A stretch of DNA of 64,000 nt, taken from contig DDQN01000024.1 in assembly GCA_002342685.1 (NCBI GenBank), forward strand, positions 24,165-88,164, read 5' to 3'. This document shows positions 43,523 to 51,299 of the stretch, piece after piece (positions within the stretch are counted from its first letter, which is position 1; each line of letters begins with the position of its first letter). The translations under genes were made by a program, and so were the position numbers. Origin of the DNA: Vibrio sp. UBA2441. GTDB lineage: Bacteria > Pseudomonadota > Gammaproteobacteria > Enterobacterales > Vibrionaceae. The notes under the pieces are model-generated. The model was given only the letters and a program-made list of their open reading frames with translations. It had not been told where the DNA came from and did not search any database.

Positions 43523-44443
43523 ATGTATTGGTTACTACTCATTACAGGTGGCATTGGGTTATTGATGGCCGCATTGATTCCTGCTCGTCGGCAATCTGTT
43601 GATGACTATCTTACCCAGCAGAAAAAGGGTACGCACAATGAATTGAGTTTTACTCAACAGGCGATCAATTTTGCCAGTCTGTCCGATAAAAACTTCAAGC
43701 AAAAAATGCGTCAGCGTTGGGATAACTTACAACGGCAGTTAGGCAGTATGGCAGTAGTTAAAACGTTAGCAATTACCATTTTAAGCTTTGCCTTAGCGAC
43801 GATGATTAACCAATTTATGTTGCGATTACCCTGGTTCGGTGTGGTGCCGGTATTGGTGGTTTTATCATGGACTTGGGCTTTCATATGGCTGCAACAACGT
43901 GAAAGAAAACAGTTTGAAGACACTTTTCCAGATGCTTTGAATATGCTGACGAGCTCATTGAGTGCGGGGGAAAGTGTAGGACGTGGAATCACATATGTTG
44001 GAAATAAACTGGATGGCGAAGTAGGTAAAGAGTTCAAAATAATGGGTGAGCGCTTAAAAGTGGGAGAGCCCATTGATGAAGTATTTCGTAAATCCTGTCG
44101 TCGCTTTCCATATCCGGCATTTCATTTTTTCGTGATTACTTTACGTGCCAATATGCAACGTGGTGGCCAGCTTAAAGAAGTTATGTCTCGCCTGAATCGG
44201 CAAATGTTTGAAGCACGAGCGGTTGAAAAGAAAAAATATGCGATGACGTCAGAGGCTCGGATATCGTCGAAGATAGTTTGTGCCACACCATTTTTTTTCC
44301 TATTTATTTTGCAATTTCTTAGCCCTGAGAACTTTGAATTTGTCATGTTTCATCCAGAAGGCAGACCCATTCTTTATTATTTGCTGATCAGTGAAAGTAT
44401 GGGCATGGCGATTATTTGGGCATTGATGAAGAGGGTTAAATAG
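43523..44443 (+). CDS. tadB: Tad inner-membrane platform protein TadB
   Basis: Type II secretion F-like membrane protein. The 306 residues hold an N-terminal helix, paired helices at about 80–130, the cytoplasmic T2SSF domain (DTFPDALNMLTSSLSAGESVGRGI) and helices near the C-terminus. The stop (TAG) shares a base with the GTG start of tadC, so the two platform proteins are coupled. Confidence 0.93.
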   Translation: MYWLLLITGGIGLLMAALIPARRQSVDDYLTQQKKGTHNELSFTQQAINFASLSDKNFKQKMRQRWDNLQRQLGSMAVVKTLAITILSFALATMINQFMLRLPWFGVVPVLVVLSWTWAFIWLQQRERKQFEDTFPDALNMLTSSLSAGESVGRGITYVGNKLDGEVGKEFKIMGERLKVGEPIDEVFRKSCRRFPYPAFHFFVITLRANMQRGGQLKEVMSRLNRQMFEARAVEKKKYAMTSEARISSKIVCATPFFFLFILQFLSPENFEFVMFHPEGRPILYYLLISESMGMAIIWALMKRVK

Positions 44444-45351
44444 TGGATGCATGGTTAGTTTTGATCAGATCACCTCAAGCGGTTCAGTCTTTGGCATGGG
44501 GCGCTGTGGTGATTGGTGTGTTGTTAATGGTGTATTGGTTGTTCAGACAACAGCGTCAGTATTCCAGAATAGCTTCGATTGCCAGACAAAGTAAGCTAAC
44601 ACCTCAGGCAAAAGCGTCTAGATTTGATTGGGTGACTAGCCCGATTTCTGGGCTGCTATCTGATTCTGAGGGGGGTATACACGAGCGTTTTGTGAATGCA
44701 GGTATTGATAACCCTCGTTATGCCCATTTATACATGCCGTTAAAATATTTGGTGTTGGGTTTTGGTGAGTTAATGATAGCCGGTGTGTTTATAGCCTTGG
44801 ACTGGTCAAATAACTACTGGCTTGCTTGTGCAGGCACGTGGGCAATGATGGTAATAGCATTACCTGACATGTTATTGGCTACTAGAGCGAAAAATCGGCA
44901 GCGTCGTATTACGAGACAAATGCCCTACTTAATTGATTTGATGGCAATTTGTGTTCACACCGGCATGACAATAGAAGCATCAATGAAATATTTAGCTATT
45001 GAAATGCTTGGCTTTGATAAAGAAATGGCGAAGTTACTTGATATGGTTAACCATCGCGCCCGTATTGTCGGTATGGAAAGATCGCTGGAAGAGCTTTATC
45101 AAAAAATTCCGTCGTCTGAAATGCAAAGTTTCGTGATGACGTTGACGCAAAGTATGCAGCATGGTTCATCGATTTATACCATGTTGACCACTCTGGCTTC
45201 TGATATGCGGGAAGTTCAAATGTTGGAGTTGGTAGAACAGATAGGGAAGTTAGCCGCTAAGATGTCGATACCTTTGATTGTCTTCATCTTGATGCCAATT
45301 GTATTTGTTATTGCCGCACCAGGGGTGATGAGGATGATGTTACATGTTTAA
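44443..45351 (+). CDS. tadC: Tad inner-membrane platform protein TadC
   Basis: Second T2SSF-domain platform subunit, 302 residues, with QMPYLIDLMAICVHTGMTIEASM in its cytoplasmic domain and hydrophobic helices at both ends. It starts at GTG overlapping the tadB stop by one base and overlaps the tadD start by 8 bases. Confidence 0.93.
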   Translation: MDAWLVLIRSPQAVQSLAWGAVVIGVLLMVYWLFRQQRQYSRIASIARQSKLTPQAKASRFDWVTSPISGLLSDSEGGIHERFVNAGIDNPRYAHLYMPLKYLVLGFGELMIAGVFIALDWSNNYWLACAGTWAMMVIALPDMLLATRAKNRQRRITRQMPYLIDLMAICVHTGMTIEASMKYLAIEMLGFDKEMAKLLDMVNHRARIVGMERSLEELYQKIPSSEMQSFVMTLTQSMQHGSSIYTMLTTLASDMREVQMLELVEQIGKLAAKMSIPLIVFILMPIVFVIAAPGVMRMMLHV

Positions 45352-46123
45352 AAAAATACTGATCTGCACGTTACCAATGATTTTAGCAGCATGCAGCTCT
45401 ACACAGGCGAATTGGCAACAAGACGAATCGAAAGAGACCATTTATCAGAAAACCAATAATCACACACAATTAGTAACGCTGTATAAGTCGCAGTTGAAAA
45501 ATAAGGAATCAAATATGGTGCGTGAAAAATTGGCTAAAAGCTATTTGGCTTTAGGTGATACTGAGTCTGCGTTACTTTTCATTGCACCAGCCGTGAAGCA
45601 ACCAGTTCCAACAGTGAACAGCTTACTGATCCAGGCACAAATATTTTCAGAGTTGGGGCAGTATCCAGCCGCCATCGCTAGTGCAAAACGGGTGCTGGAC
45701 ATAGAGCCAGAAAGTGCACAAGCAGAAAACCAATTGGGTACTTATTATGGATACAATTATCAGTTTGATCTGGCTCGTAGCTATTTTGAACGTTCACGGG
45801 CGCACTATTACGATAGCGTGACCGTAAACAATAACCTTGCGGTGCTGGATATCGCTCAAGGTCACTATAACCAAGCGATGAAACGTTTATTGCCTTTGTA
45901 CAAAAATGGTCAGGCAGATGAACAAGTGATGGCTAACCTGACGTTAAGCATGGCCAAAGAAGGGCAGTACCAATTTGTTTATCAGGTATTAAAAGAAAAA
46001 TACAGCAAATATCAGGTTGAGCAAATTTATCGTTCACTACAAAAGTACCATTCCCTTGATGCAGAAAGCCGAACGCTTTCACTGACAAGCCAGTACGATA
46101 ATGGTATGAGCAATGAGAGCTAG
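45344..46123 (+). CDS. tadD: Tad lipoprotein with TPR repeats TadD
   Basis: Outer-membrane lipoprotein that acts as pilotin or scaffold for the secretin. The lipobox LAACSST follows a short signal peptide. Tetratricopeptide repeats cover about residues 60–200 (AKSYLALGDTESALLFIAPAV, QIFSELGQYPAAIASAKRVLDIEPE, QLGTYYGYNYQFDLARSYFE). It has 259 residues and overlaps tadC and tadE by short stretches. Confidence 0.9.
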   Translation: MFKKILICTLPMILAACSSTQANWQQDESKETIYQKTNNHTQLVTLYKSQLKNKESNMVREKLAKSYLALGDTESALLFIAPAVKQPVPTVNSLLIQAQIFSELGQYPAAIASAKRVLDIEPESAQAENQLGTYYGYNYQFDLARSYFERSRAHYYDSVTVNNNLAVLDIAQGHYNQAMKRLLPLYKNGQADEQVMANLTLSMAKEGQYQFVYQVLKEKYSKYQVEQIYRSLQKYHSLDAESRTLSLTSQYDNGMSNES

Positions 46124-46598
46124 GCAGCGGGGAGTTGCGAGTATTGAATTTGCTGTGGGTTTTTTTGCTTTCTGGCTGATGTGTATGGCTTGGGTAGAAA
46201 TAAGCTATATGTCTTATGTTTCTGCCATCAATGATTTGGCTATCTCTGAAATATCACGTACGGCAAAAAAAGGCTCCGATCGTTACATGGATACGGTGCA
46301 AGACGTGCTTCATCGAGAAGGTAGCATTTGGAATAACGTGATTGATGGAGATAACTTTCAAGTTACGATTCATTATGTGAAAGATATTGATGAGCTGAAA
46401 AACGTTACTGATCAGTGCCAAATAACGGATTATCAAATGAGTAAACAGTGTGGTGATGAGGAGCACGCTTCTCTTGCCATTTATCGAATTAATTATGCAT
46501 TTACCCCCATCTTTAGTTATTTCCTTGGTTTGCAAGGGCTAATGAGTCGAGAAATGATAGTGGTACAAGAATATGAACGTTCACAATTTGAGGTTTAA
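46113..46598 (+). CDS. tadE: Tad pseudopilin TadE
   Basis: Minor pilin-like protein processed by TadV. The N-terminal cleavage motif is RQRGVASIEFAVGFFAFWLMCM, with the conserved glutamate five residues after the glycine and a long hydrophobic helix. It has 161 residues. It overlaps tadD by 11 bases and tadF by 26 bases. Confidence 0.88.
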   Translation: MRARQRGVASIEFAVGFFAFWLMCMAWVEISYMSYVSAINDLAISEISRTAKKGSDRYMDTVQDVLHREGSIWNNVIDGDNFQVTIHYVKDIDELKNVTDQCQITDYQMSKQCGDEEHASLAIYRINYAFTPIFSYFLGLQGLMSREMIVVQEYERSQFEV

Positions 46599-47121
46599 GC
46601 AACGGGGAACCTTCAGTATTGAGTTTGCTATCGTTGGAGTTTTCTTTAGTTTGCTAATTGCGTTTAGTGGAGATGTGATCATTAAGTTATCCCTGAAAGG
46701 GAAGTTGGATCGCCTGTCATATTCATTGGTGAATGTAATTAAAGAGCGTACAGAGTTATACGCTGCGGATTACCAGCTGACAGCTGAAGAGACTAACGAT
46801 ATTGATGTCATCGCTAAGCATTCTTTGCAGCGAACATTTTCGGCCTTTAATCAAGATAATTATGGATTGTTGCTGGAGGCGTTGAGCTTTCAGCAAGTTG
46901 GCCAGCCGTACCCAGTTGTTAGTGAGAAACGGGGCGTAGTGAATTGTCATATTGAGAAGTCTATTAGTGAGCTGGAAAACTTAACCGTGGTCAGTAACCG
47001 TGGGCGTGAGATGTCACTCTATCGGGTAACGGTTTGTTATGAAACTGACAACTGGATTGGCAATTTATTAGGGCAGGACTTTACTCATGTAATGTCAGAT
47101 TCTGTTGTGATTGGGAGGTAA
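46573..47121 (+). CDS. tadF: Tad pseudopilin TadF
   Basis: Second pseudopilin, 182 residues. The motif is KQRGTFSIEFAIVGVFFSLLIAF, the same pattern as TadE with the conserved glutamate. It ends just before tadG. Its start overlaps the end of tadE by 26 bases, so translation is probably coupled. Confidence 0.87.
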   Translation: MNVHNLRFKQRGTFSIEFAIVGVFFSLLIAFSGDVIIKLSLKGKLDRLSYSLVNVIKERTELYAADYQLTAEETNDIDVIAKHSLQRTFSAFNQDNYGLLLEALSFQQVGQPYPVVSEKRGVVNCHIEKSISELENLTVVSNRGREMSLYRVTVCYETDNWIGNLLGQDFTHVMSDSVVIGR

Positions 47122-47122
47122 C

Positions 47123-48430
47123 ATGACGTCTTCAATAAGAAAACAGTCGGGTCATGCTGCCATGTTGTTCGCCATGATGATTCCGGTTTTGTTTGGCATT
47201 TTTATGTTGGGTAGTGACGGAGCAAGGGCGTTGCAAACCAAAGCACGAATTGAAGAAGCGGCAGAAGCGGCTGTACTTGCGGTGTCCGCTAGAGATAATG
47301 CTGACCATCAGTTAGCACAAGATTATATATCCCATTACCTATATGACGTGGATAGTTTACTCTCCGTTGATGTCGACAAGATCGCCTGTGAAGAATCGGC
47401 GGAGTGTCTGGTGGGCATGGAAAAAGGGGATGCCCGATACTTTGAATACCGGGTGGTGGGAAAAACCCGGCATCAATCTTGGTTTCCGGGCAACGATGAG
47501 ATCGTTGGTTTTGGCCAAACGTTTGATGTGACAGGTTCTTCAAAAGCTCGCCGTTATCAGAGCCAGTCCATTGATATTACTTTTGTTGTCGATTTTTCCG
47601 CTTCAATGAATAATCGCTGGAGTGGCGGCAAAAAATCAAAACTAGAGGATTTAAAAGATATCATTCAAGACGTATCGGATGAGCTTGAAAGGTATAACAA
47701 TCTGAATCCAAATCAACCGCACCGTGTGGCGATGACAGGTTATAACCGCCGCACCATGAACATAGGTAATAGCGGAAAAGTGTTGTTTCGGGATCAGAGA
47801 GTCATCAAAAGAATGGGTGAATATGATAAAGATGATGTGGTGAATTTTGATAAGACCATAGAGAAACAATTTATCGTTAAAGGAGAAGCAAAGCGCATCC
47901 CTAATGAGGATGATAATGCTGTGTTTACCGATCTTTATTATACCCAAGACTTTAATAGTTTTATGAGTAAGGTAAGGGGATTCAAAGCTTCGGGTGGTAC
48001 CGCTTCCTTGCAGGGTATTATTCGGTCAGGACAAATAATAACGACCTTAGCCACTAATCCTAAGCAGTTAATTATTATTCTGTCGGATGGTGAGGACTGG
48101 AATCATTATGCTGAACAAACGCCAAAGTTAGTCAACAAAGGTATGTGTAGCAACATCTTAAATATGGTTAATGGTGGTAAGGTTACAGCTGATAACACCC
48201 AAGACTCGATTGCCGTTGTAGGTGGTGTCAGTCAGGGAATGAAAACTCCGCAAGGCGAACAAATGAACGTGAGCATGGCGGTGATCGGTTTTGATTATGA
48301 ACTGAATAAAAACATAGGGTTGCGTAACTGTGTTGGCCGAAATAATGTGTATAAAGCTGAGAATAAGGACGAGATTCTCAATCAAATTTTATCGCTGATC
48401 ACCGAAGAAGTAGGTCATTTAGCACAGTAA
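47123..48430 (+). CDS. tadG: Tad pilus protein TadG with von Willebrand factor A domain
   Basis: The start is the ATG at 47123, which has a strong GGGAGG site about 5 bases upstream; an in-frame TTG just before is less likely. The N-terminal TadE/G-like helix is SGHAAMLFAMMIPVLFGIFMLGSDGARAL. A vWA domain from about residue 150 carries the MIDAS motif ITFVVDFSASMNN and IIILSDGEDWNHY. It has 435 residues. TadG probably anchors the pilus or acts at the surface. Confidence 0.9.
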   Translation: MTSSIRKQSGHAAMLFAMMIPVLFGIFMLGSDGARALQTKARIEEAAEAAVLAVSARDNADHQLAQDYISHYLYDVDSLLSVDVDKIACEESAECLVGMEKGDARYFEYRVVGKTRHQSWFPGNDEIVGFGQTFDVTGSSKARRYQSQSIDITFVVDFSASMNNRWSGGKKSKLEDLKDIIQDVSDELERYNNLNPNQPHRVAMTGYNRRTMNIGNSGKVLFRDQRVIKRMGEYDKDDVVNFDKTIEKQFIVKGEAKRIPNEDDNAVFTDLYYTQDFNSFMSKVRGFKASGGTASLQGIIRSGQIITTLATNPKQLIIILSDGEDWNHYAEQTPKLVNKGMCSNILNMVNGGKVTADNTQDSIAVVGGVSQGMKTPQGEQMNVSMAVIGFDYELNKNIGLRNCVGRNNVYKAENKDEILNQILSLITEEVGHLAQ

Positions 48431-48445
48431 ACAAGTGACTTATTG

Positions 48446-49111
48446 ATGAAAAATAGAATCCAGTTTGCAGCTCTGCTGTTTGTACTACCATTTTATAAGC
48501 AAGCGTATGCCACTGAAGTGAATCCGTCTGTGAATGAAGCGCTCTACTATTATTGCCATCAAGGCAGCACAGTATATGAAGAAATGGTGACCGTGGGTAA
48601 CGGAACAAAAGTGATGCACCACCAAGGTCCTTTTATGCAGATAAATACCACCAGTGACCATCAGAAAGTGATGGATCTAGTGAAAAATCAGCTTAAAGAG
48701 TCAGGTGTATCCTCTCATTGTGCTCAATATCTGCTTAATTACGCTGAAGTGGATTTCCAGGGCGAATGGCGTGAACAACTTACGGCCAGAGTGTTGTTTG
48801 ATTTTGATAAATCAAAACTGAATAACCAGTCCCGTTTTTTATTGAATCAGGTTAGAGAGAGGGTTAAACAGGGAGATACCGACTTGGTCATCGTTGGGAG
48901 TTCGGATTCTAAAGGAGCCTCGGCTTATAATTATGCGCTGGGGTTAAAGCGCTCTCAAGCCGTTAGTCATTATTTGGCGGTTCATGATGTGGATGAACAA
49001 CAACTGACGTCATACTCCGATGGAGAAGAGCGGCCAGTGAGCAGCAATGATACTGCTCAAGGGCGTCGAATGAATCGTCGTGTTGATATTCGTTTAGAAA
49101 GCCAAGGTTAG
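48446..49111 (+). CDS. OmpA-family outer-membrane protein at the end of the Tad locus
   Basis: 221 residues with a signal peptide (MKNRIQFAALLFVLPFYKQAYA), an unassigned middle part, and a C-terminal OmpA peptidoglycan-binding domain (about 115–220). That domain shows VLFDFDKSKLNNQSRFLLNQV, VIVGSSDSKGASAYNYALGLKRS and GRRMNRRVDIRL. It is 15 bases after tadG on the same strand, so it is probably the last gene of the Tad operon and may tie the channel to the cell wall. Confidence 0.88.
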   Translation: MKNRIQFAALLFVLPFYKQAYATEVNPSVNEALYYYCHQGSTVYEEMVTVGNGTKVMHHQGPFMQINTTSDHQKVMDLVKNQLKESGVSSHCAQYLLNYAEVDFQGEWREQLTARVLFDFDKSKLNNQSRFLLNQVRERVKQGDTDLVIVGSSDSKGASAYNYALGLKRSQAVSHYLAVHDVDEQQLTSYSDGEERPVSSNDTAQGRRMNRRVDIRLESQG

Positions 49112-49138
49112 CTAGTGTGTCTAGTGTATGACAGCTCC

Positions 49139-50506
49139 TTAATCGTAGGGGATGAGTATTTTTAAACTTACCCCCATGGATGGGGATTCAGGCTCTTCAA
49201 ACCAAATGGTCCCTTTATAGCTGTGAATTATTTCATCGCATAATGCTAAACCTAAACCTGTTCCGGGATTTTTTTCATCAGCCCGGACACCTCGATGAAA
49301 AAGCTCTTGTCGGATATTCTCATTAATGTTTGGGCCATCATTGGAAAACTCAAGCAATAAGTTATTGTCGATCTGGTGAGCTGTTATCTGAATTGTGTTT
49401 ACCGCATAACGGTAATTGTTCTCTAGAATATTACCTAGAACCTCCATCAGATCATCTTTGTTTAGTGGCACAACAAGGTGTTGTGCGATCTGTTTATTGA
49501 TTTGGAGATGTCTATCAATATGAATTTTATTAAACATGCCCAACAGGCTATCAAGTACAGGTTCAAATGGAGTCTTAGTCTCTGCAATACCTTTTACGCC
49601 AAACTTGACTCGTTTAAGTTGTGCCTGTATTAGTTGATCCATTTCTGCTAGCTGTATATTTAATTCTTCAGTTGTTGAAGAGTGCTCTTGCTCAGTGATA
49701 GCGTGAATAACCGCAATACGTGTTTTTAAGCTGTGAGCCAAATCATTCATGCTGCGTTTGTAACGTTCTTCGTTATCTTTCACTTGGTGCAGAAGTTTAT
49801 TGAGAGAGTGTTTTATTGGTGCTAAGTCTTCTGGGTACTGGCTTTCCAACTGATTTTTATCACCTTGTTTAATATCTTTCAGTTCTTTTTCTAGTAAATT
49901 GAATGACTTAAATCCTTTACGATACACATAAGACAAACAGAGTGCACTAACCAGCAATATGACTAATACAGCAGCACCGATTTGCAACTTTAGCGTGTTT
50001 AAATTTTGTGTGGCTTGCTCCATTGTTTTTAACAGGATTATGCGTCCCTGAGGGTTATAGGATGTTTCTTTCATAGGTAAAACATGGGCCACAAAGCTGG
50101 TACTGCTTTCCTGTTCAACTAGCTTTATGCTATTGATAGGAAAAGGCAGATCAACACATAAACTACCGGTCTTCGGCGCAGCTGTATCAGTAGTGAAAAT
50201 TGTTTCACTCAAGGAGCGCCATAACTCATTGTTGTTGCTGTCACATATGACAACGGAAATGTTTTTTGCGTCACGAGGGTAAATTTCAGGCCATTTTTCA
50301 AAAGGGGCGACAACATTTGAACGTTGAATCTCATTTGCTACAGAAGCGATGTGTGAGAAGGCATCATTGGTGTAGTTATGTATTAGCTGATGTTTAGCCT
50401 GATAATAAATAACACTGCCCATGAGTAGAATAATGCAACCCATTACTCCAAGGATCAGGGTTAATAAGCGGCGACGAAAGCTAGTAGCAACGAGGTTTTT
50501 TATCAT
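49139..50506 (-). CDS. sensor histidine kinase, PhoQ-like
   Basis: Membrane sensor of 455 residues. Two membrane helices (about 14–35 and 175–195) enclose a periplasmic domain of about 140 residues, and a HAMP-like linker follows. The phosphoacceptor is H258 in MNDLAHSLKTRIAVIHAI, which resembles the PhoQ motif DLTHSLKTPLAV. The ATPase domain has NILENNYRYAV and GTGLGLALCDEIIHSYKG. It lies 6 bases after the response regulator gene on the same strand, convergent with the Tad operon. The sensed signal cannot be told from sequence. Confidence 0.88.
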   Translation of the reverse strand: MIKNLVATSFRRRLLTLILGVMGCIILLMGSVIYYQAKHQLIHNYTNDAFSHIASVANEIQRSNVVAPFEKWPEIYPRDAKNISVVICDSNNNELWRSLSETIFTTDTAAPKTGSLCVDLPFPINSIKLVEQESSTSFVAHVLPMKETSYNPQGRIILLKTMEQATQNLNTLKLQIGAAVLVILLVSALCLSYVYRKGFKSFNLLEKELKDIKQGDKNQLESQYPEDLAPIKHSLNKLLHQVKDNEERYKRSMNDLAHSLKTRIAVIHAITEQEHSSTTEELNIQLAEMDQLIQAQLKRVKFGVKGIAETKTPFEPVLDSLLGMFNKIHIDRHLQINKQIAQHLVVPLNKDDLMEVLGNILENNYRYAVNTIQITAHQIDNNLLLEFSNDGPNINENIRQELFHRGVRADEKNPGTGLGLALCDEIIHSYKGTIWFEEPESPSMGVSLKILIPYD

Positions 50507-50512
50507 TCTGGT

Positions 50513-51199
50513 TTATCTGGCTTCAAGTTCAAAGCGGTAACCCTGACCACGAATGGTAGAAATTACCGCGGGGAAGTTGGCATGAGCAAGTTTTTTGCGT
50601 AACCGGGAGATAATAACTTCAATATTGTTTAGATGTACGCTTTCACCTTGGTCATAGAAAGATTCGACCAACTGTTCTTTTGAGATTATCTGTTGGCTAT
50701 GGCGGATAAGATAAGTGAGTGTTTGATACTCAAATGCGGTAAAGTTTAACAGCTCGCCATTGGCACTGATGGTTTTAGCCTTGGTATCAAGGGTGAGATC
50801 ACCCGCTTTAATAACGTGATTGCTAAAACCTTGATAACGACGAACTAAAGCGTCTAGCCGAGCTTCTAACTCTTCAAACTGAAATGGTTTAGTTAAGTAG
50901 TCATCAGCACCCGCATTTAGCCCTTCAACTTTGTCTTTCCAGTCGCTGCGTGCAGTAAGGATCAGGATCAGGATAGGGATATTAATCTCTTTGCGCCGAA
51001 TCTGTTTTATTAATGTAATGCCATCAAAGTCGGGTAAACCGAGATCGATAATCATAACGTCGGTATTGGGTTGTTTTTGAATCGTTTGTAGGCAAGCTGA
51101 CGCTGTTTTTTCCGAATAAACGGTATGCTTTTGCTCTTTGAGTTGTGAAGTAAGGTGATGGTTCAATATTTCATTATCTTCAACAAGAACAACCAACAT
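50513..51199 (-). CDS. response regulator, PhoP-like (OmpR family)
   Basis: 228 residues: receiver domain (1–118) and winged-helix DNA-binding domain (about 130–225, ending VISTIRGQGYRFELEAR). Acidic E7/D8, phospho-aspartate D52 (IIDLGLPD), K104 (LTKPF) and the PhoP-like SDWKDKV are present. Odd: beta-4 reads PILILILTAR where PhoP proteins have PVLVLTAR, two extra residues caused by a 6-nt tandem repeat in the DNA (50959–50976). The D52-to-threonine spacing is therefore 30 instead of 28. It is first in the operon with the kinase. Confidence 0.9.
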   Translation of the reverse strand: MLVVLVEDNEILNHHLTSQLKEQKHTVYSEKTASACLQTIQKQPNTDVMIIDLGLPDFDGITLIKQIRRKEINIPILILILTARSDWKDKVEGLNAGADDYLTKPFQFEELEARLDALVRRYQGFSNHVIKAGDLTLDTKAKTISANGELLNFTAFEYQTLTYLIRHSQQIISKEQLVESFYDQGESVHLNNIEVIISRLRKKLAHANFPAVISTIRGQGYRFELEAR

Positions 51200-51253
51200 A
51201 AGATAACCCAGAGATATAATTCAGATGACTTAACCATAACATCTGATAAAAAA

Positions 51254-51275
51254 AAGGGAAGCAATTGCCTCCCTT
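51254..51275 (-). terminator. terminator after glyS
   Basis: AAGGGA pairs with TCCCTT and GC with GC around AATT; on − a long T-run follows. It separates glyS from the response regulator operon. Confidence 0.85.
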
Positions 51276-51299
51276 AGTGTTTGTTCTTACTGGTTATTG

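Noticed and set aside
50513..51199. Response regulator considered as frameshifted because of the odd beta-4
   Set aside because: The insertion is exactly 6 bases, and frame, phosphosite, lysine and DNA-binding domain are intact, so it is an in-frame insertion.
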